Notes under the pieces: generated by a model
Seen by the model: the letters and a program-made list of their open reading frames with translations, nothing else
Told to the model about the DNA's origin: nothing
The model's database searches: none
In this document: positions 33,618 through 41,238 of the stretch, piece by piece
Numbering within the stretch: position 1 is the first letter of the stretch
How the letters are laid out: every line of letters starts with the position of its first letter
NCBI RefSeq assembly: GCF_021026375.1
Contig: NZ_JAJNDB010000004.1
Location: 62,001-126,000 of the forward strand
DNA length: 64,000 nt
Direction: 5' to 3'
Origin: Actinomycetospora endophytica
GTDB taxonomy: Bacteria > Actinomycetota > Actinomycetes > Mycobacteriales > Pseudonocardiaceae
Position numbers and translations under genes: made by a program

Positions 33618-34235
33618 TCAGGAGCGCGCCTGCAGGGTCGGCACGCCGTCCCCCTTGAGGTCGCCGAGCACCGGCGGGCGTCCGACCATGGCGAGGATCA
33701 GCGTCCGGATCGGGCCGTGCACCTCGGGGCCGTCCCCGGCGGTCCAGTCGACGTCCTCGGCCCGCAGCCGCAGCCCGGCCACGCGCTTCTTGGCGCCGAG
33801 CAGCGGCTGGGTGTCCTTGGCGGCGTCGGCGGCGGCGACGAGGGCCTCCTCGGAGTGCGCGATCGTCGTGCCGGTGGGGTAGGCGATGTCCTCACCGTGC
33901 GCGACCGTCTCCACCAGCCACGACGACGTGGGCCCCGGGGGAGAGTTGCGGTCGTGCACCTTGGACTCCAGACGCTCCAGCAGCCGGGGGACCGGGTCGG
34001 CGCCGACGGTGGCGACGTTGCGGGCCATGAGCTTGCCGAAGGAGAACCCGCTGCCCGCGAGCCCGGCGAAGAACTTCGGCGGCGTCATCTCCGCGGTGGA
34101 GACGATGTGGGCCAGGGTGTCCTTGGTGCTCCAGCCGGTGCACAGCGAGGGCACCGTCCACTGGTCGTCCTCGAGCTTCGTGAGTGCCTCGACGAGCCGG
34201 GCGCGTTCGGTCGCGATCAGTTCCCAGGTGTTCAT
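33618..34235 (-). CDS. Maleylpyruvate-isomerase/DinB-fold (TIGR03083) protein
   Basis: A 205-residue four-helix protein. The start WELIATERARLVEALTKL, the metal site in GWSTKDTLAHIVSTAE and the second His in AHGEDIAYP fit the mycothiol-dependent maleylpyruvate isomerase N-terminal family, whose members use mycothiol or act as metal-dependent transferases. Substrate unknown. The ATG at 34235 faces the ArsR-SRPBCC gene across 80 bases, so that regulator may control it. Confidence 0.85.
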   Translation of the reverse strand: MNTWELIATERARLVEALTKLEDDQWTVPSLCTGWSTKDTLAHIVSTAEMTPPKFFAGLAGSGFSFGKLMARNVATVGADPVPRLLERLESKVHDRNSPPGPTSSWLVETVAHGEDIAYPTGTTIAHSEEALVAAADAAKDTQPLLGAKKRVAGLRLRAEDVDWTAGDGPEVHGPIRTLILAMVGRPPVLGDLKGDGVPTLQARS

Positions 34236-34315
34236 GGTCTCCCTGCCGGTCGAACGTCGAACGCGCTGTTTCGAGTAGCACCGAATTAGAGTGCGACCGA
34301 AACCGGGAGTCAAGG

Positions 34316-35083
34316 GTGGTGGGTGTGGACGAGGTCCAACGGGTGCTGCACGCCCTCAGCTCGCCGGTGCGCCGGGAGATCCTGTGGCTGATCGGCGATC
34401 GGGAGCGGGCGGCCGGGGAGATCGCGGCGGGGGTGCACGTCAGTGCCCCGACGGTCTCCGAGCACCTCAAGGTGCTCCGGGACGCCGGTCTCGTCGCGAT
34501 GCGAGTGGACGGCAGCTTCCGGCGCTACCGGGCCCGCCGGGAGGTGCTCGACGGGCTGCAGCGGCTGCTCGTCGGCCCGGGTGACCGGTGGGAGCCGGCC
34601 GACGACCTCCCGGAGCGCGAGCGGGCGAGCGCCCGGACCGCCATCGCGGTCGTCGCGACGGTGGACCTGCCCTGCTCCCGGGAGACCGCGTTCACCGCGC
34701 TGACCGATGCCGAGGTCTACAGCCGCTGGCTCGGCGTCCCGGTCCGGATCTCCGACGGGCACTTCGCGGCGACCATGGAGTGGGGCACGCAGGTGCGGGG
34801 GCGCTACGAGCTGACCGTCGCGCCGGAGCTGATCGTGATGTGGTGGGACCTCGCCGACGACGACGTCGTCCCGGTGCCCGGTGGCGAGCACCGCGCGTAC
34901 GCCCACATCCTCGAGACGGCGGAGGGCTGCCGGGTCGAGGTGAACCAGCTGGTGGACACCCCCGAGCAGGCCAGGTTCATGCACAACGCCTGGCGGATGG
35001 TGCTCGGTCGGCTCGCCGACGCCGCACCCGATCTCGCGGCGACCCGGACGCGGTCGAGCCGGGCCAAGCACGTCCGGGGGTGA
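34316..35083 (+). CDS. ArsR-family regulator fused to SRPBCC domain
   Basis: A 255-residue fusion. Residues 1-85 are an ArsR winged helix (HALSSPVRREILWLI, VSAPTVSEHLKVLRDAGLV). Residues about 115-245 are an AHSA1-type SRPBCC domain (PCSRETAFTALTDAEVYSRWLG, then GRYELTVAPELIVMWW) that could bind a hydrophobic ligand in the same chain as the DNA-binding part. Several GTG codons are possible; 34316 has GGGAG six bases upstream. It is divergent from the maleylpyruvate-isomerase-like gene. Confidence 0.85.
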   Translation: MVGVDEVQRVLHALSSPVRREILWLIGDRERAAGEIAAGVHVSAPTVSEHLKVLRDAGLVAMRVDGSFRRYRARREVLDGLQRLLVGPGDRWEPADDLPERERASARTAIAVVATVDLPCSRETAFTALTDAEVYSRWLGVPVRISDGHFAATMEWGTQVRGRYELTVAPELIVMWWDLADDDVVPVPGGEHRAYAHILETAEGCRVEVNQLVDTPEQARFMHNAWRMVLGRLADAAPDLAATRTRSSRAKHVRG

Positions 35084-35325
35084 GCGCCGCCGGTCCGGGG
35101 TCGTGCCGCGCGTGGAGGGTGGGAAGTGGTCTGGCGCGACCGAGTTCCTTGATCACCAGGATGACGAGGATCTGCCCGCCCAGCCCTCACATCCTCGTCA
35201 TCCCGGTGATCATGGGCCGAGGGGAGGGGGCGGGAGCAGGAAACCGTGGGGCCGTCAGGAGAGCACGCGCCTCGTAGGCCACTCCGAGTGACCGGAGTGA
35301 ACGCGGTCTGTCAGGCTCGGCGGCG
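35084..35325. other. 242-bp gap with long hairpin
   Basis: No gene seen. The feature is the 22-bp stem at 35150-35212. Downstream, towards the amidohydrolase ATG, no clear ribosome-site or promoter box was identified. Confidence 0.5.
35150..35212. terminator. Long stem-loop after the ArsR-SRPBCC gene
   Basis: Arms 35150-35171 and 35191-35212 pair in 21 of 22 positions around a 19-base loop. The arms begin TGATCACC and end GGTGATCA. It lies 66 bases after the ArsR-SRPBCC stop, a sensible terminator position, though no T-run follows. Its stem sequence is unrelated to the other hairpin families of the window. Confidence 0.55.
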
Positions 35326-36570
35326 ATGTCCGACGCGACCGACTCCTCGCCCGACCGCGGCTCCGGCACGCTGATCACGGCCCGGCGGGTGATCACCGAC
35401 CCGGAGCGGGAGCCGCTCGAACAGGGTGGGGTGCTGCTGCGCGACGGCGTGGTCGCCGCCGTGGGGCCGGCGAGCGAGCTCGAGCGGACCGCGGGCGCCG
35501 TCGACCACCTCGAGTTCCCGATGGGAACGGTCATCCCCGGGCTGATCAACGCCCACCTCCACCTCGCGTTCGACGTCACCACCGATCCGCGCACCGCCCT
35601 CGAGGCCGGGGACGCGGACGCGGTGCGGGCGACCATCGCGGCGAACGCGCGGGCGGCGCTCGACGGCGGCGTCACCACCGCCCGGGACCTCGGCGACCAG
35701 GCCGGGCTCGTGGCGGCGTTCGGGGCGCAGGCCGCCACCGGGGACGTCGCGGGCCCACGCCTCCTGTCCGCGATGTCGCCGCTGACGACGCCCGGAGGCC
35801 ACTGCTGGTTCCTCGGCGGCGAGATCGACACCAGCGGGGACGACGCCGAACGGGTCGTGCGCGCGGCGGTCGACGAGCGGGCCGACGCCGGCGCCGACCT
35901 CATCAAGATCATGGCGAGCGGCGGCCACCTGACCCCGACCGGCGCACCCATGTGGCAGAGCCAGTTCGGAGACCGCGATCTCGCCGTCGTCGTCGAGGCC
36001 GCGCACGAGCGGGGCCTGCCCGTGGCCGGGCACGCCCACGGCACCGAGGCGATGGCGCGGTGTGCCCGCGCGGGCGTCGACACCATCGAGCACGGCGGCT
36101 GGCAGGCCCCGCCGGGCGCCGACGGCAAGGCCCGCCACGACCTCTCGCCCGAGGTCGCCGATCTCGTCGCCGCGTCCGGGGCGGCCATCGTCCCCACCCG
36201 GGCCCGCGGCTGGGAGTCCTGGACCGCCGAGGCGGGGCTCGAGCTCCAGCTGGAGAAGTTCGCCTGGGACGCGGAGCGCGGCATCCCGCTGATCGCCGGC
36301 AACGACGCCGGGGTGGGCCAGGGCTACTTCGACGACCTCGTCGACGCGATCACGCTCTTCGAGGCGGCGGGGTGGTCGCGCGCACAGGCCCTCGCGACCG
36401 CGACGACCCGGGCCGCCGCGGCCGTCGGCCAGGCCCACCACGTCGGTCGCCTCGAGACCGGCCACAGCGCCGACCTGGTCGTGCTCGACGCCGACCCGCT
36501 GGCCGATCTCCACGCGCTCCGCAAGGTCCGCCTCGTCGTCGTACGCGGTCGGCAGCACGTCCCGTCCTGA
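35326..36570 (+). CDS. Amidohydrolase-family metal-dependent hydrolase
   Basis: A 414-residue imidazolonepropionase-like amidohydrolase. Metal ligands: His pair in INAHLHLAF, carbamylated-Lys region DLIKIMASGG, His in AGHAHG and IEHGG, and Asp in AGNDAG; the C-terminal AVGQAHHVGRLETGHSADLV closes the small barrel. Such enzymes cut C-N or C-O bonds in cyclic amides, dipeptides or xenobiotics. Substrate not inferable. Followed 80 bases later by an alpha/beta hydrolase on the same strand. Confidence 0.9.
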   Translation: MSDATDSSPDRGSGTLITARRVITDPEREPLEQGGVLLRDGVVAAVGPASELERTAGAVDHLEFPMGTVIPGLINAHLHLAFDVTTDPRTALEAGDADAVRATIAANARAALDGGVTTARDLGDQAGLVAAFGAQAATGDVAGPRLLSAMSPLTTPGGHCWFLGGEIDTSGDDAERVVRAAVDERADAGADLIKIMASGGHLTPTGAPMWQSQFGDRDLAVVVEAAHERGLPVAGHAHGTEAMARCARAGVDTIEHGGWQAPPGADGKARHDLSPEVADLVAASGAAIVPTRARGWESWTAEAGLELQLEKFAWDAERGIPLIAGNDAGVGQGYFDDLVDAITLFEAAGWSRAQALATATTRAAAAVGQAHHVGRLETGHSADLVVLDADPLADLHALRKVRLVVVRGRQHVPS

Positions 36571-36650
36571 TCACCGGCCCCGTCGCCGGGGCGGCCGGGC
36601 CCTGCCAGGGTGGCGGGCACTGTCGTCGACCCCCCGGGAGGAGATCGGTC

Positions 36651-37508
36651 GTGCCGGTCGCCCTGACCACCCATCGCGTCGCGCTCGACGGGATCACGCT
36701 CAACGTCGTCGAGGGCGGTGAGGGGCCGGCGGTCCTGCTCCTGCACGGCTTCCCCGACCGCGCGACGTTGTGGCAGCACCAGATCGAGGGCCTGGCCGAG
36801 CAGGGATACCGGGTCATCGCCCCGGACCTGCGCGGCTTCGGCGACAGCGACCGGCCGGCGGAGGTCGGGGCCTACGGGGTGCGGACGGTCATCGGTGACC
36901 TCCTCGCGCTGCTCGACCACCTGGGCGTCGGCGAGGTCCGCGTCGCCGCCCACGACTGGGGTGCGGCGGTGGCCTGGGCACTGACGGCGTTCGCGCCGGG
37001 GCGGGTGAGTCGTCTCGCCGCCTTCTCGGTCGGCCACCCGCACGCGTTCGCGGGTGCGGGCTACGTCCAGAAGCAGCTCTCCTGGTACATGCTCTGGTTC
37101 CAGTTCCCGGGGGTCGCCGAGACGCAGATGCCCGCCGACGACTGGCACTGGTACCGCGACTGGGCCCACGGCGGCACGGCGCGCGGGGTCGATCCTCTCG
37201 TCGACCAGCAGCTGGCGGACCTCGACCGTCCGGGGGCGCTCACCGCCGGGCTGAACTGGTACCGCGCCGGGATGCCCCCGGAGATCTACGCCGCGACCGG
37301 GGGGCCGCTCGAGATGCCGGCGATCCGATGCCCGGTGCTGGGGGTCTGGAGCGACGGCGACCTCGCGCTGACCGAGCGGCAGATGACCGACTCGCAGCGC
37401 TACGTCGCGGGGTCCTGGCGCTACGAGCGGATCCCGCGGGTCGGGCACTGGATTCCCGCGCACGCCCCGGCCCGCACGACGGAGATGCTCCTCGAGCACT
37501 TCGCGTAG
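36651..37508 (+). CDS. Epoxide-hydrolase/dehalogenase-type alpha/beta hydrolase
   Basis: A 285-residue hydrolase. LLLHGFPDRATLW gives the oxyanion site, LRGFGDSDRP follows, and the nucleophile elbow is AAHDWGAAVAW with Asp rather than Ser, as in epoxide hydrolases and haloalkane dehalogenases; the His is in RVGHWIPAHAP. GTG at 36651 has GGGAGGAGA 10 bases ahead and sets the frame. Different from the EHN-type enzyme at 14.7 kb. Its 3' end converges with the flavin-binding gene at 37514. Confidence 0.9.
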   Translation: MPVALTTHRVALDGITLNVVEGGEGPAVLLLHGFPDRATLWQHQIEGLAEQGYRVIAPDLRGFGDSDRPAEVGAYGVRTVIGDLLALLDHLGVGEVRVAAHDWGAAVAWALTAFAPGRVSRLAAFSVGHPHAFAGAGYVQKQLSWYMLWFQFPGVAETQMPADDWHWYRDWAHGGTARGVDPLVDQQLADLDRPGALTAGLNWYRAGMPPEIYAATGGPLEMPAIRCPVLGVWSDGDLALTERQMTDSQRYVAGSWRYERIPRVGHWIPAHAPARTTEMLLEHFA

Positions 37509-37513
37509 CGGGC

Positions 37514-38377
37514 TCAGTCCTGGTCCGCCCGGTAGGGCACGTGGGACGAGACCACCAGCTCGGGCGTGAAGCGCACCCGCCGCCCGGTCTCCTCGTCGGC
37601 GTCCCACTCGACGCTCGCCCGCCCGGACAGCTGCAGGACCGCGCCCCGGTCGAGGTCGAGGAACAACAGGGACGCGGCCGGGTCGACGGCGAGGTTGCCG
37701 AGGCTGTTGAACAGGTTGTTGCCGGGATAGTCCGGCCACCACAGCTCGCCGTCCTCGTGGCGCACGAAGCCCGGCTCCCCACCCCGGTGGGACGCGTCCG
37801 CGCCCCGCTCCGGGTGGTGCGTGCCCAGGACGAACGTGTCCGCGTGCACGATCTGGTCGACGTCCTCGGGTGCGAGCCGCGTGCTCCGACGAGCGTGCGC
37901 CTCCCCGTCGTCGTCGTGGTCGTCACCGATCCCGACGAGCCGACGGGGGTGGATGTAGCGCGGGCAGTTCCCGTAGGCCTGCTCGACGACGACCGCGAGC
38001 CGGTCCGGTCCGGACTCGCTCACCGTCCCGTTGACGCGCAGCCGGCGACGCCGGGCGAAGTCGACGAGCAGCACCCCCACCGGTCGGCCGACCGGCAGGT
38101 CCCGCAGCGGGTCGTCCGCGGCCACCGTGCGGGACATCGTCAGGGCCCGGTCGTGCCCCGCGGCGAACCCGGGCGGCCCGAACACCGGTGAGGTCCAGAG
38201 GTGCCCCTGGTCGTCCTCGGCGGTGACGAACACCAGGTCGCGCTCGGCGACGAAGCGCGCCATGCCGCCGCTGAGGTGCGCCGAGCTGACCATCCCCGCG
38301 AGGCGCTGGGCCTCGGCAGCGACCCCGGCCCGCCGCTGGACCAGCAGCTCGCCCTCGTGGAACCCGTCGTCGGGCAC
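37514..38377 (-). CDS. Pyridoxamine-phosphate-oxidase-like flavin-nucleotide-binding protein
   Basis: A 287-residue two-unit split-barrel protein. First half: GFHEGELLVQRRAG, FVFVTAEDDQGHLWTSPVFGP-like region (here LVFVTAEDDQGHLWTSPVFG); second half: LGTHHPERGADASHRGGEPGFVR and WPDYPGNNLFNSLGNLAVDP. The tandem arrangement matches PPOX-like proteins often fused to oxidoreductases. The GTG at 38377 lies one base from the stop of the VOC gene, so the pair is translationally coupled. Substrate unknown. Confidence 0.87.
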   Translation of the reverse strand: MPDDGFHEGELLVQRRAGVAAEAQRLAGMVSSAHLSGGMARFVAERDLVFVTAEDDQGHLWTSPVFGPPGFAAGHDRALTMSRTVAADDPLRDLPVGRPVGVLLVDFARRRRLRVNGTVSESGPDRLAVVVEQAYGNCPRYIHPRRLVGIGDDHDDDGEAHARRSTRLAPEDVDQIVHADTFVLGTHHPERGADASHRGGEPGFVRHEDGELWWPDYPGNNLFNSLGNLAVDPAASLLFLDLDRGAVLQLSGRASVEWDADEETGRRVRFTPELVVSSHVPYRADQD

Positions 38378-38378
38378 G

Positions 38379-38852
38379 TCAGCCGAAGAAGCCGCAGGAC
38401 GGCGCGGCGCCGGTGACGGCCCGCTCGGTCGCGACCCCGGCGGGCGCGCACACCTCGAGCCGCGTCCCGTCGGGGTCGAGGAAGAAGATGCCGCCGGAGT
38501 CGAACTCGGTGCTGTGGGGGACGATCTCGCCGCCGTGGAGCAGCTCGACGCCCAGGCTCTGCACCCGGTCACGGACGCGCTCGACGTCGGAGACCGAGTC
38601 CACGTGGAAGGCCAGGTGGTGCAGCCCCGGGGCGTGGGTGGAGAACGTCCCGGTGCTCTGCTCCCAGAGCGTGATCGCGAGCCGGTCCAGGAAGACCTCG
38701 GAGCTGACGTCCGGGTTGCCGAGGAAGGCGAACCGCCGGCCGTCCTCGGTGGACTCGCCGAGGAGCTCGAGCCCGAGAACCTCCAGGTAGAACCGCCGCG
38801 AACGGTCGAGGTCGGTGACGTTGATCCCGACGTGCCCGGTGCCCAGTGCCAT
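38379..38852 (-). CDS. VOC-superfamily dioxygenase-like protein
   Basis: A 157-residue vicinal-oxygen-chelate protein: GHVGINVTDLDRSRRFYLEVLGLELLG at the N-terminus, LHHLAFHVDSV at the middle and GGIFFLDPDGTRLEVCAP at the end give the three metal-ligand positions (His, His, Glu). Size and motifs fit extradiol-dioxygenase or glyoxalase relatives. Upstream, the gap to the divergent CGNR gene holds two inverted repeats. Confidence 0.88.
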   Translation of the reverse strand: MALGTGHVGINVTDLDRSRRFYLEVLGLELLGESTEDGRRFAFLGNPDVSSEVFLDRLAITLWEQSTGTFSTHAPGLHHLAFHVDSVSDVERVRDRVQSLGVELLHGGEIVPHSTEFDSGGIFFLDPDGTRLEVCAPAGVATERAVTGAAPSCGFFG

Positions 38853-38864
38853 GATGTCTCCCGA

Positions 38865-38878
38865 TCACTGCCCAGTGA
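38865..38878. promoter_or_regulatory. Short inverted repeat, VOC/CGNR gap
   Basis: TCACTG-CC-CAGTGA, a perfect 6-2-6 dyad, 13 bases upstream of the VOC ATG. Possible binding site of the adjacent CGNR regulator. Confidence 0.45.
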
Positions 38879-38879
38879 A

Positions 38880-38910
38880 CTAACCGTCTTGGAGTACGAT
38901 TGCAGGTTAG
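38880..38910. promoter_or_regulatory. CTAACC/GGTTAG dyad before the CGNR gene
   Basis: CTAACC at 38880-38885 and GGTTAG at 38905-38910, 25 bases apart centre to centre, ending just before ATG 38913. With the neighbouring dyad it fills almost the whole 60-base gap. Confidence 0.4.
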
Positions 38911-38912
38911 TG

Positions 38913-39518
38913 ATGGATGAACAAGCCCCGGAGCACCCCTTCGTCTTCCTCGGCGGTGACGTCGCGCTGGACTTCGTCAACACGGTGCTGGTCGACGGCG
39001 GCGCGCCGGTCGACCGGCTGCCCGCGCCCGCCGACCTGGCCGGGTGGGTCGCAGCGTCGGGGCTGGGGGAGGAGTTCGGCGTCCCGGACCGGATCGCCCC
39101 GACGGTCCACGCCACCGCGATCGCGCTGCGGGGCGCGCTGAAGGCGGGCTTCGACGCGGTCGTGACGGGCGAGCCGGTGCCGGACGAGGCGGTGGCCTCG
39201 CTGAACGCGGTGCTGCGTACGGGGCCCGGGAGCGAACTGCGCGGTCTCCCGGGCGACGACCTGCGGCTCCGGCCGGCGGTCGACCTCACAGCCGACGCCA
39301 CGGCCCTGCCCTGGTTGCTCGCCGACGCGGGCGCCCGGTTGCTGGTCGGCGACCGCGCCCGGCTGCTGCGGCGCTGCGCCAACCACGACACCTGCGTGCT
39401 GATGTTCCTCGACACGTCGCGGAGCCACACCCGGCGCTGGTGCAGCATGGATCTCTGCGGCAACCGCAGCAAGGTCGCGGCCCACGGCGCGCGGGCACGC
39501 CGCCGACAGCAGCCGTAG
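38913..39518 (+). CDS. CGNR zinc-finger transcriptional regulator
   Basis: A 201-residue protein of the ABATE/CGNR group. N-terminal ABATE motif FLGGDVALDFVNTVLV (about 11-26); C-terminal zinc finger with CANHDTCVLMFLDTSRSHTRRWC by its key Cys residues and the MDLCGNRSKVAAH signature that binds DNA. These usually sense stress or small molecules through the ABATE half. Divergent from the VOC/PPOX operon, its likely target, with two symmetric sites in between. Confidence 0.92.
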   Translation: MDEQAPEHPFVFLGGDVALDFVNTVLVDGGAPVDRLPAPADLAGWVAASGLGEEFGVPDRIAPTVHATAIALRGALKAGFDAVVTGEPVPDEAVASLNAVLRTGPGSELRGLPGDDLRLRPAVDLTADATALPWLLADAGARLLVGDRARLLRRCANHDTCVLMFLDTSRSHTRRWCSMDLCGNRSKVAAHGARARRRQQP

Positions 39519-39591
39519 CGGGTTAGGGACTGCCCGGGGCCGCGTCGCCGACCCCGGGCGTCCGGTCCGCCGACCTGTCACGCTCTGCGCC

Positions 39592-39609
39592 ACCGACAGC
39601 GCTGTCGGT
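39592..39609. promoter_or_regulatory. 18-bp perfect palindrome before the methyltransferase gene
   Basis: ACCGACAGCGCTGTCGGT, perfectly symmetric, 20 bases upstream of ATG 39629. Its GACAGCGCTGTC core is typical of TetR-family operators, yet no TetR gene is adjacent; the nearest is the SMR regulator 8 kb away, which has its own different palindrome. Confidence 0.6.
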
Positions 39610-39628
39610 ACCCATGAGGGGAGCCGTC

Positions 39629-40393
39629 ATGGACCGGACCGTCGAGCACTACGAGCGGATCGCCGCCACCTACAACGAGCACTGGACCTACAACCCCGAC
39701 TACGTGCGGGGCTTCTCCCACGCGATCACCGACGCGCTGCGGCTGACCGCCTCGGACGCCATCGCCGACATCGGGTGCGGCACCGGGCTCTACACCCGCC
39801 GGCTCTACGAGGACGTCCGGCCGACCCGCCCCATCCTCTGTGTCGACCCGGTCCGCGCCATGCTCGACCAGATCCCGGCCTCGCCCGGCCTGCAGCCGCT
39901 GCTCGCCGAGGCGGAGGACCTGGCCTCCGGGCGGGTCGCGCTCCCGGACGGCGGCCCGCTGGACGCGATCCTCCTCAAGGAGTCGATCCACCACATGCCG
40001 GACCGGCGGGCCACGTTCGACGGCCTCGCCGGCCTGCTGTCGGGCCACGGGCGGGTCCTGATCGTCATGCTCCCGAAGTCCATCCAGCACCCGCTCTTCG
40101 CCGAGGCGCACGAGCGGTTCGAGCAGCTGCAGCCCGACCCGACCGAGATCGCGGACATGGTCGCCGCGGCCGGCCTGCGCTCGTCGGTCAGCTACCGGAC
40201 CTTCCATGCCGCGGTCGAGCGCGAGCGCTACGTCCACATGCTCGAGTCCCGGTACATGTCGGTGCTCGGGGAGTTCTCGGAGGACGAGCTGCGCGCCGGG
40301 ATCGACCAGTTCCGGCACTCGTACCGGGACACGCCGCTGCTGCGCTTCGACGACCACTTCGCCTTCGTGAAGGGCTGGGTCCCGGCTCGCTGA
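39629..40393 (+). CDS. Class I SAM-dependent methyltransferase
   Basis: A 254-residue Methyltransf_11/25-type enzyme: ERIAATYNEHWTYNPDYV, motif I IADIGCGTGLYTRRLY, post-I VDPVRAML, motif II region ILLKESIHHMPD and a conserved RVLIVMLPKSIQHPLF. The substrate cannot be told. ATG 39629 is preferred over ATG 39614 because the earlier one contains the purine-rich GAGGGGAG ribosome site of the later. A TetR-type palindrome lies just upstream. Confidence 0.88.
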   Translation: MDRTVEHYERIAATYNEHWTYNPDYVRGFSHAITDALRLTASDAIADIGCGTGLYTRRLYEDVRPTRPILCVDPVRAMLDQIPASPGLQPLLAEAEDLASGRVALPDGGPLDAILLKESIHHMPDRRATFDGLAGLLSGHGRVLIVMLPKSIQHPLFAEAHERFEQLQPDPTEIADMVAAAGLRSSVSYRTFHAAVERERYVHMLESRYMSVLGEFSEDELRAGIDQFRHSYRDTPLLRFDDHFAFVKGWVPAR

Positions 40394-40521
40394 TCCCGGA
40401 GACCCACTCCGCGTGCCCGCCCGGGCACGGCGCGAGGTGATGGTTCCCCCCGGCGCCCGACGGGAGGATCGTCCGCGTCGGGACGCGCGGCGGACGTGCC
40501 GCGGTCGAGGGGGAGGCAGCC

Positions 40522-41226
40522 GTGCCCGAGTACGAAGATCTGTCGGCGCTGTTCGTGAACTGCACCCTCAAGCGCTCGCCCGAGGTGAGCAACACCCAGG
40601 GACTGGTGGACCTCAGCGTCGGCATCCTCGAGAAGCAGGGCGTGCAGGTCGACCAGATCCGCGCCATCGACCACGACATCGCGGTCGGCGTCTGGCCGGA
40701 CATGACCGAGCACGGCTGGGCGACCGACGAGTGGCCCGCGCTCTACCGGCGGGTGCTGGCCGCGGACATCCTCGTCATCGCCGGCCCGATCTGGCTCGGG
40801 GACAACAGCTCGGTCACCAAGCTGGTCATCGAACGGCTCTACGCCTGTTCGCACCTGCTGAACGAGGCGGGCCAGTACGCCTACTACGGCCGGGTCGGCG
40901 GCTGCCTGATCACCGGCAACGAGGACGGCGTGAAGCACTGCGCGATGAACGTGCTCTACAGCCTCCAGCACCTCGGGTACACGATTCCGCCGCAGGCCGA
41001 CGCCGGCTGGATCGGCGAGGCCGGCCCCGGCCCGTCCTACCTCGATCCCGGGTCCGGCGGGCCGTCGAACGACTTCACCAACCGGAACACCACGTTCATG
41101 ACCTGGAACCTGCTGCACGTGGCGCGGATGCTCAAGGACCGCGGTGGCATCCCGGCCCACGGCAACCAGCGCTCGGAGTGGGACGCCGGGTGCCGGTTCG
41201 ACTTCGCGAACCCGGAGCACCGCTGA
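40522..41226 (+). CDS. Flavodoxin/NADPH-dependent FMN reductase-like protein
   Basis: A 234-residue flavodoxin-fold protein. LFVNCTLKRSPEVSNTQGLV is the first strand-loop with the phosphate-binding Ser/Thr residues, DILVIAGPIWLGDNSSVTKL the isoalloxazine loop, and YYGRVGGCLITGNEDGVKHC the next strand. Relatives are NADPH:FMN reductases or WrbA-like proteins. A GTG start follows GAGGGGGAGG. Could supply reduced flavin to distant monooxygenases, but no link is visible. Confidence 0.85.
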   Translation: MPEYEDLSALFVNCTLKRSPEVSNTQGLVDLSVGILEKQGVQVDQIRAIDHDIAVGVWPDMTEHGWATDEWPALYRRVLAADILVIAGPIWLGDNSSVTKLVIERLYACSHLLNEAGQYAYYGRVGGCLITGNEDGVKHCAMNVLYSLQHLGYTIPPQADAGWIGEAGPGPSYLDPGSGGPSNDFTNRNTTFMTWNLLHVARMLKDRGGIPAHGNQRSEWDAGCRFDFANPEHR

Positions 41227-41238
41227 GCCGGGAGCGGG

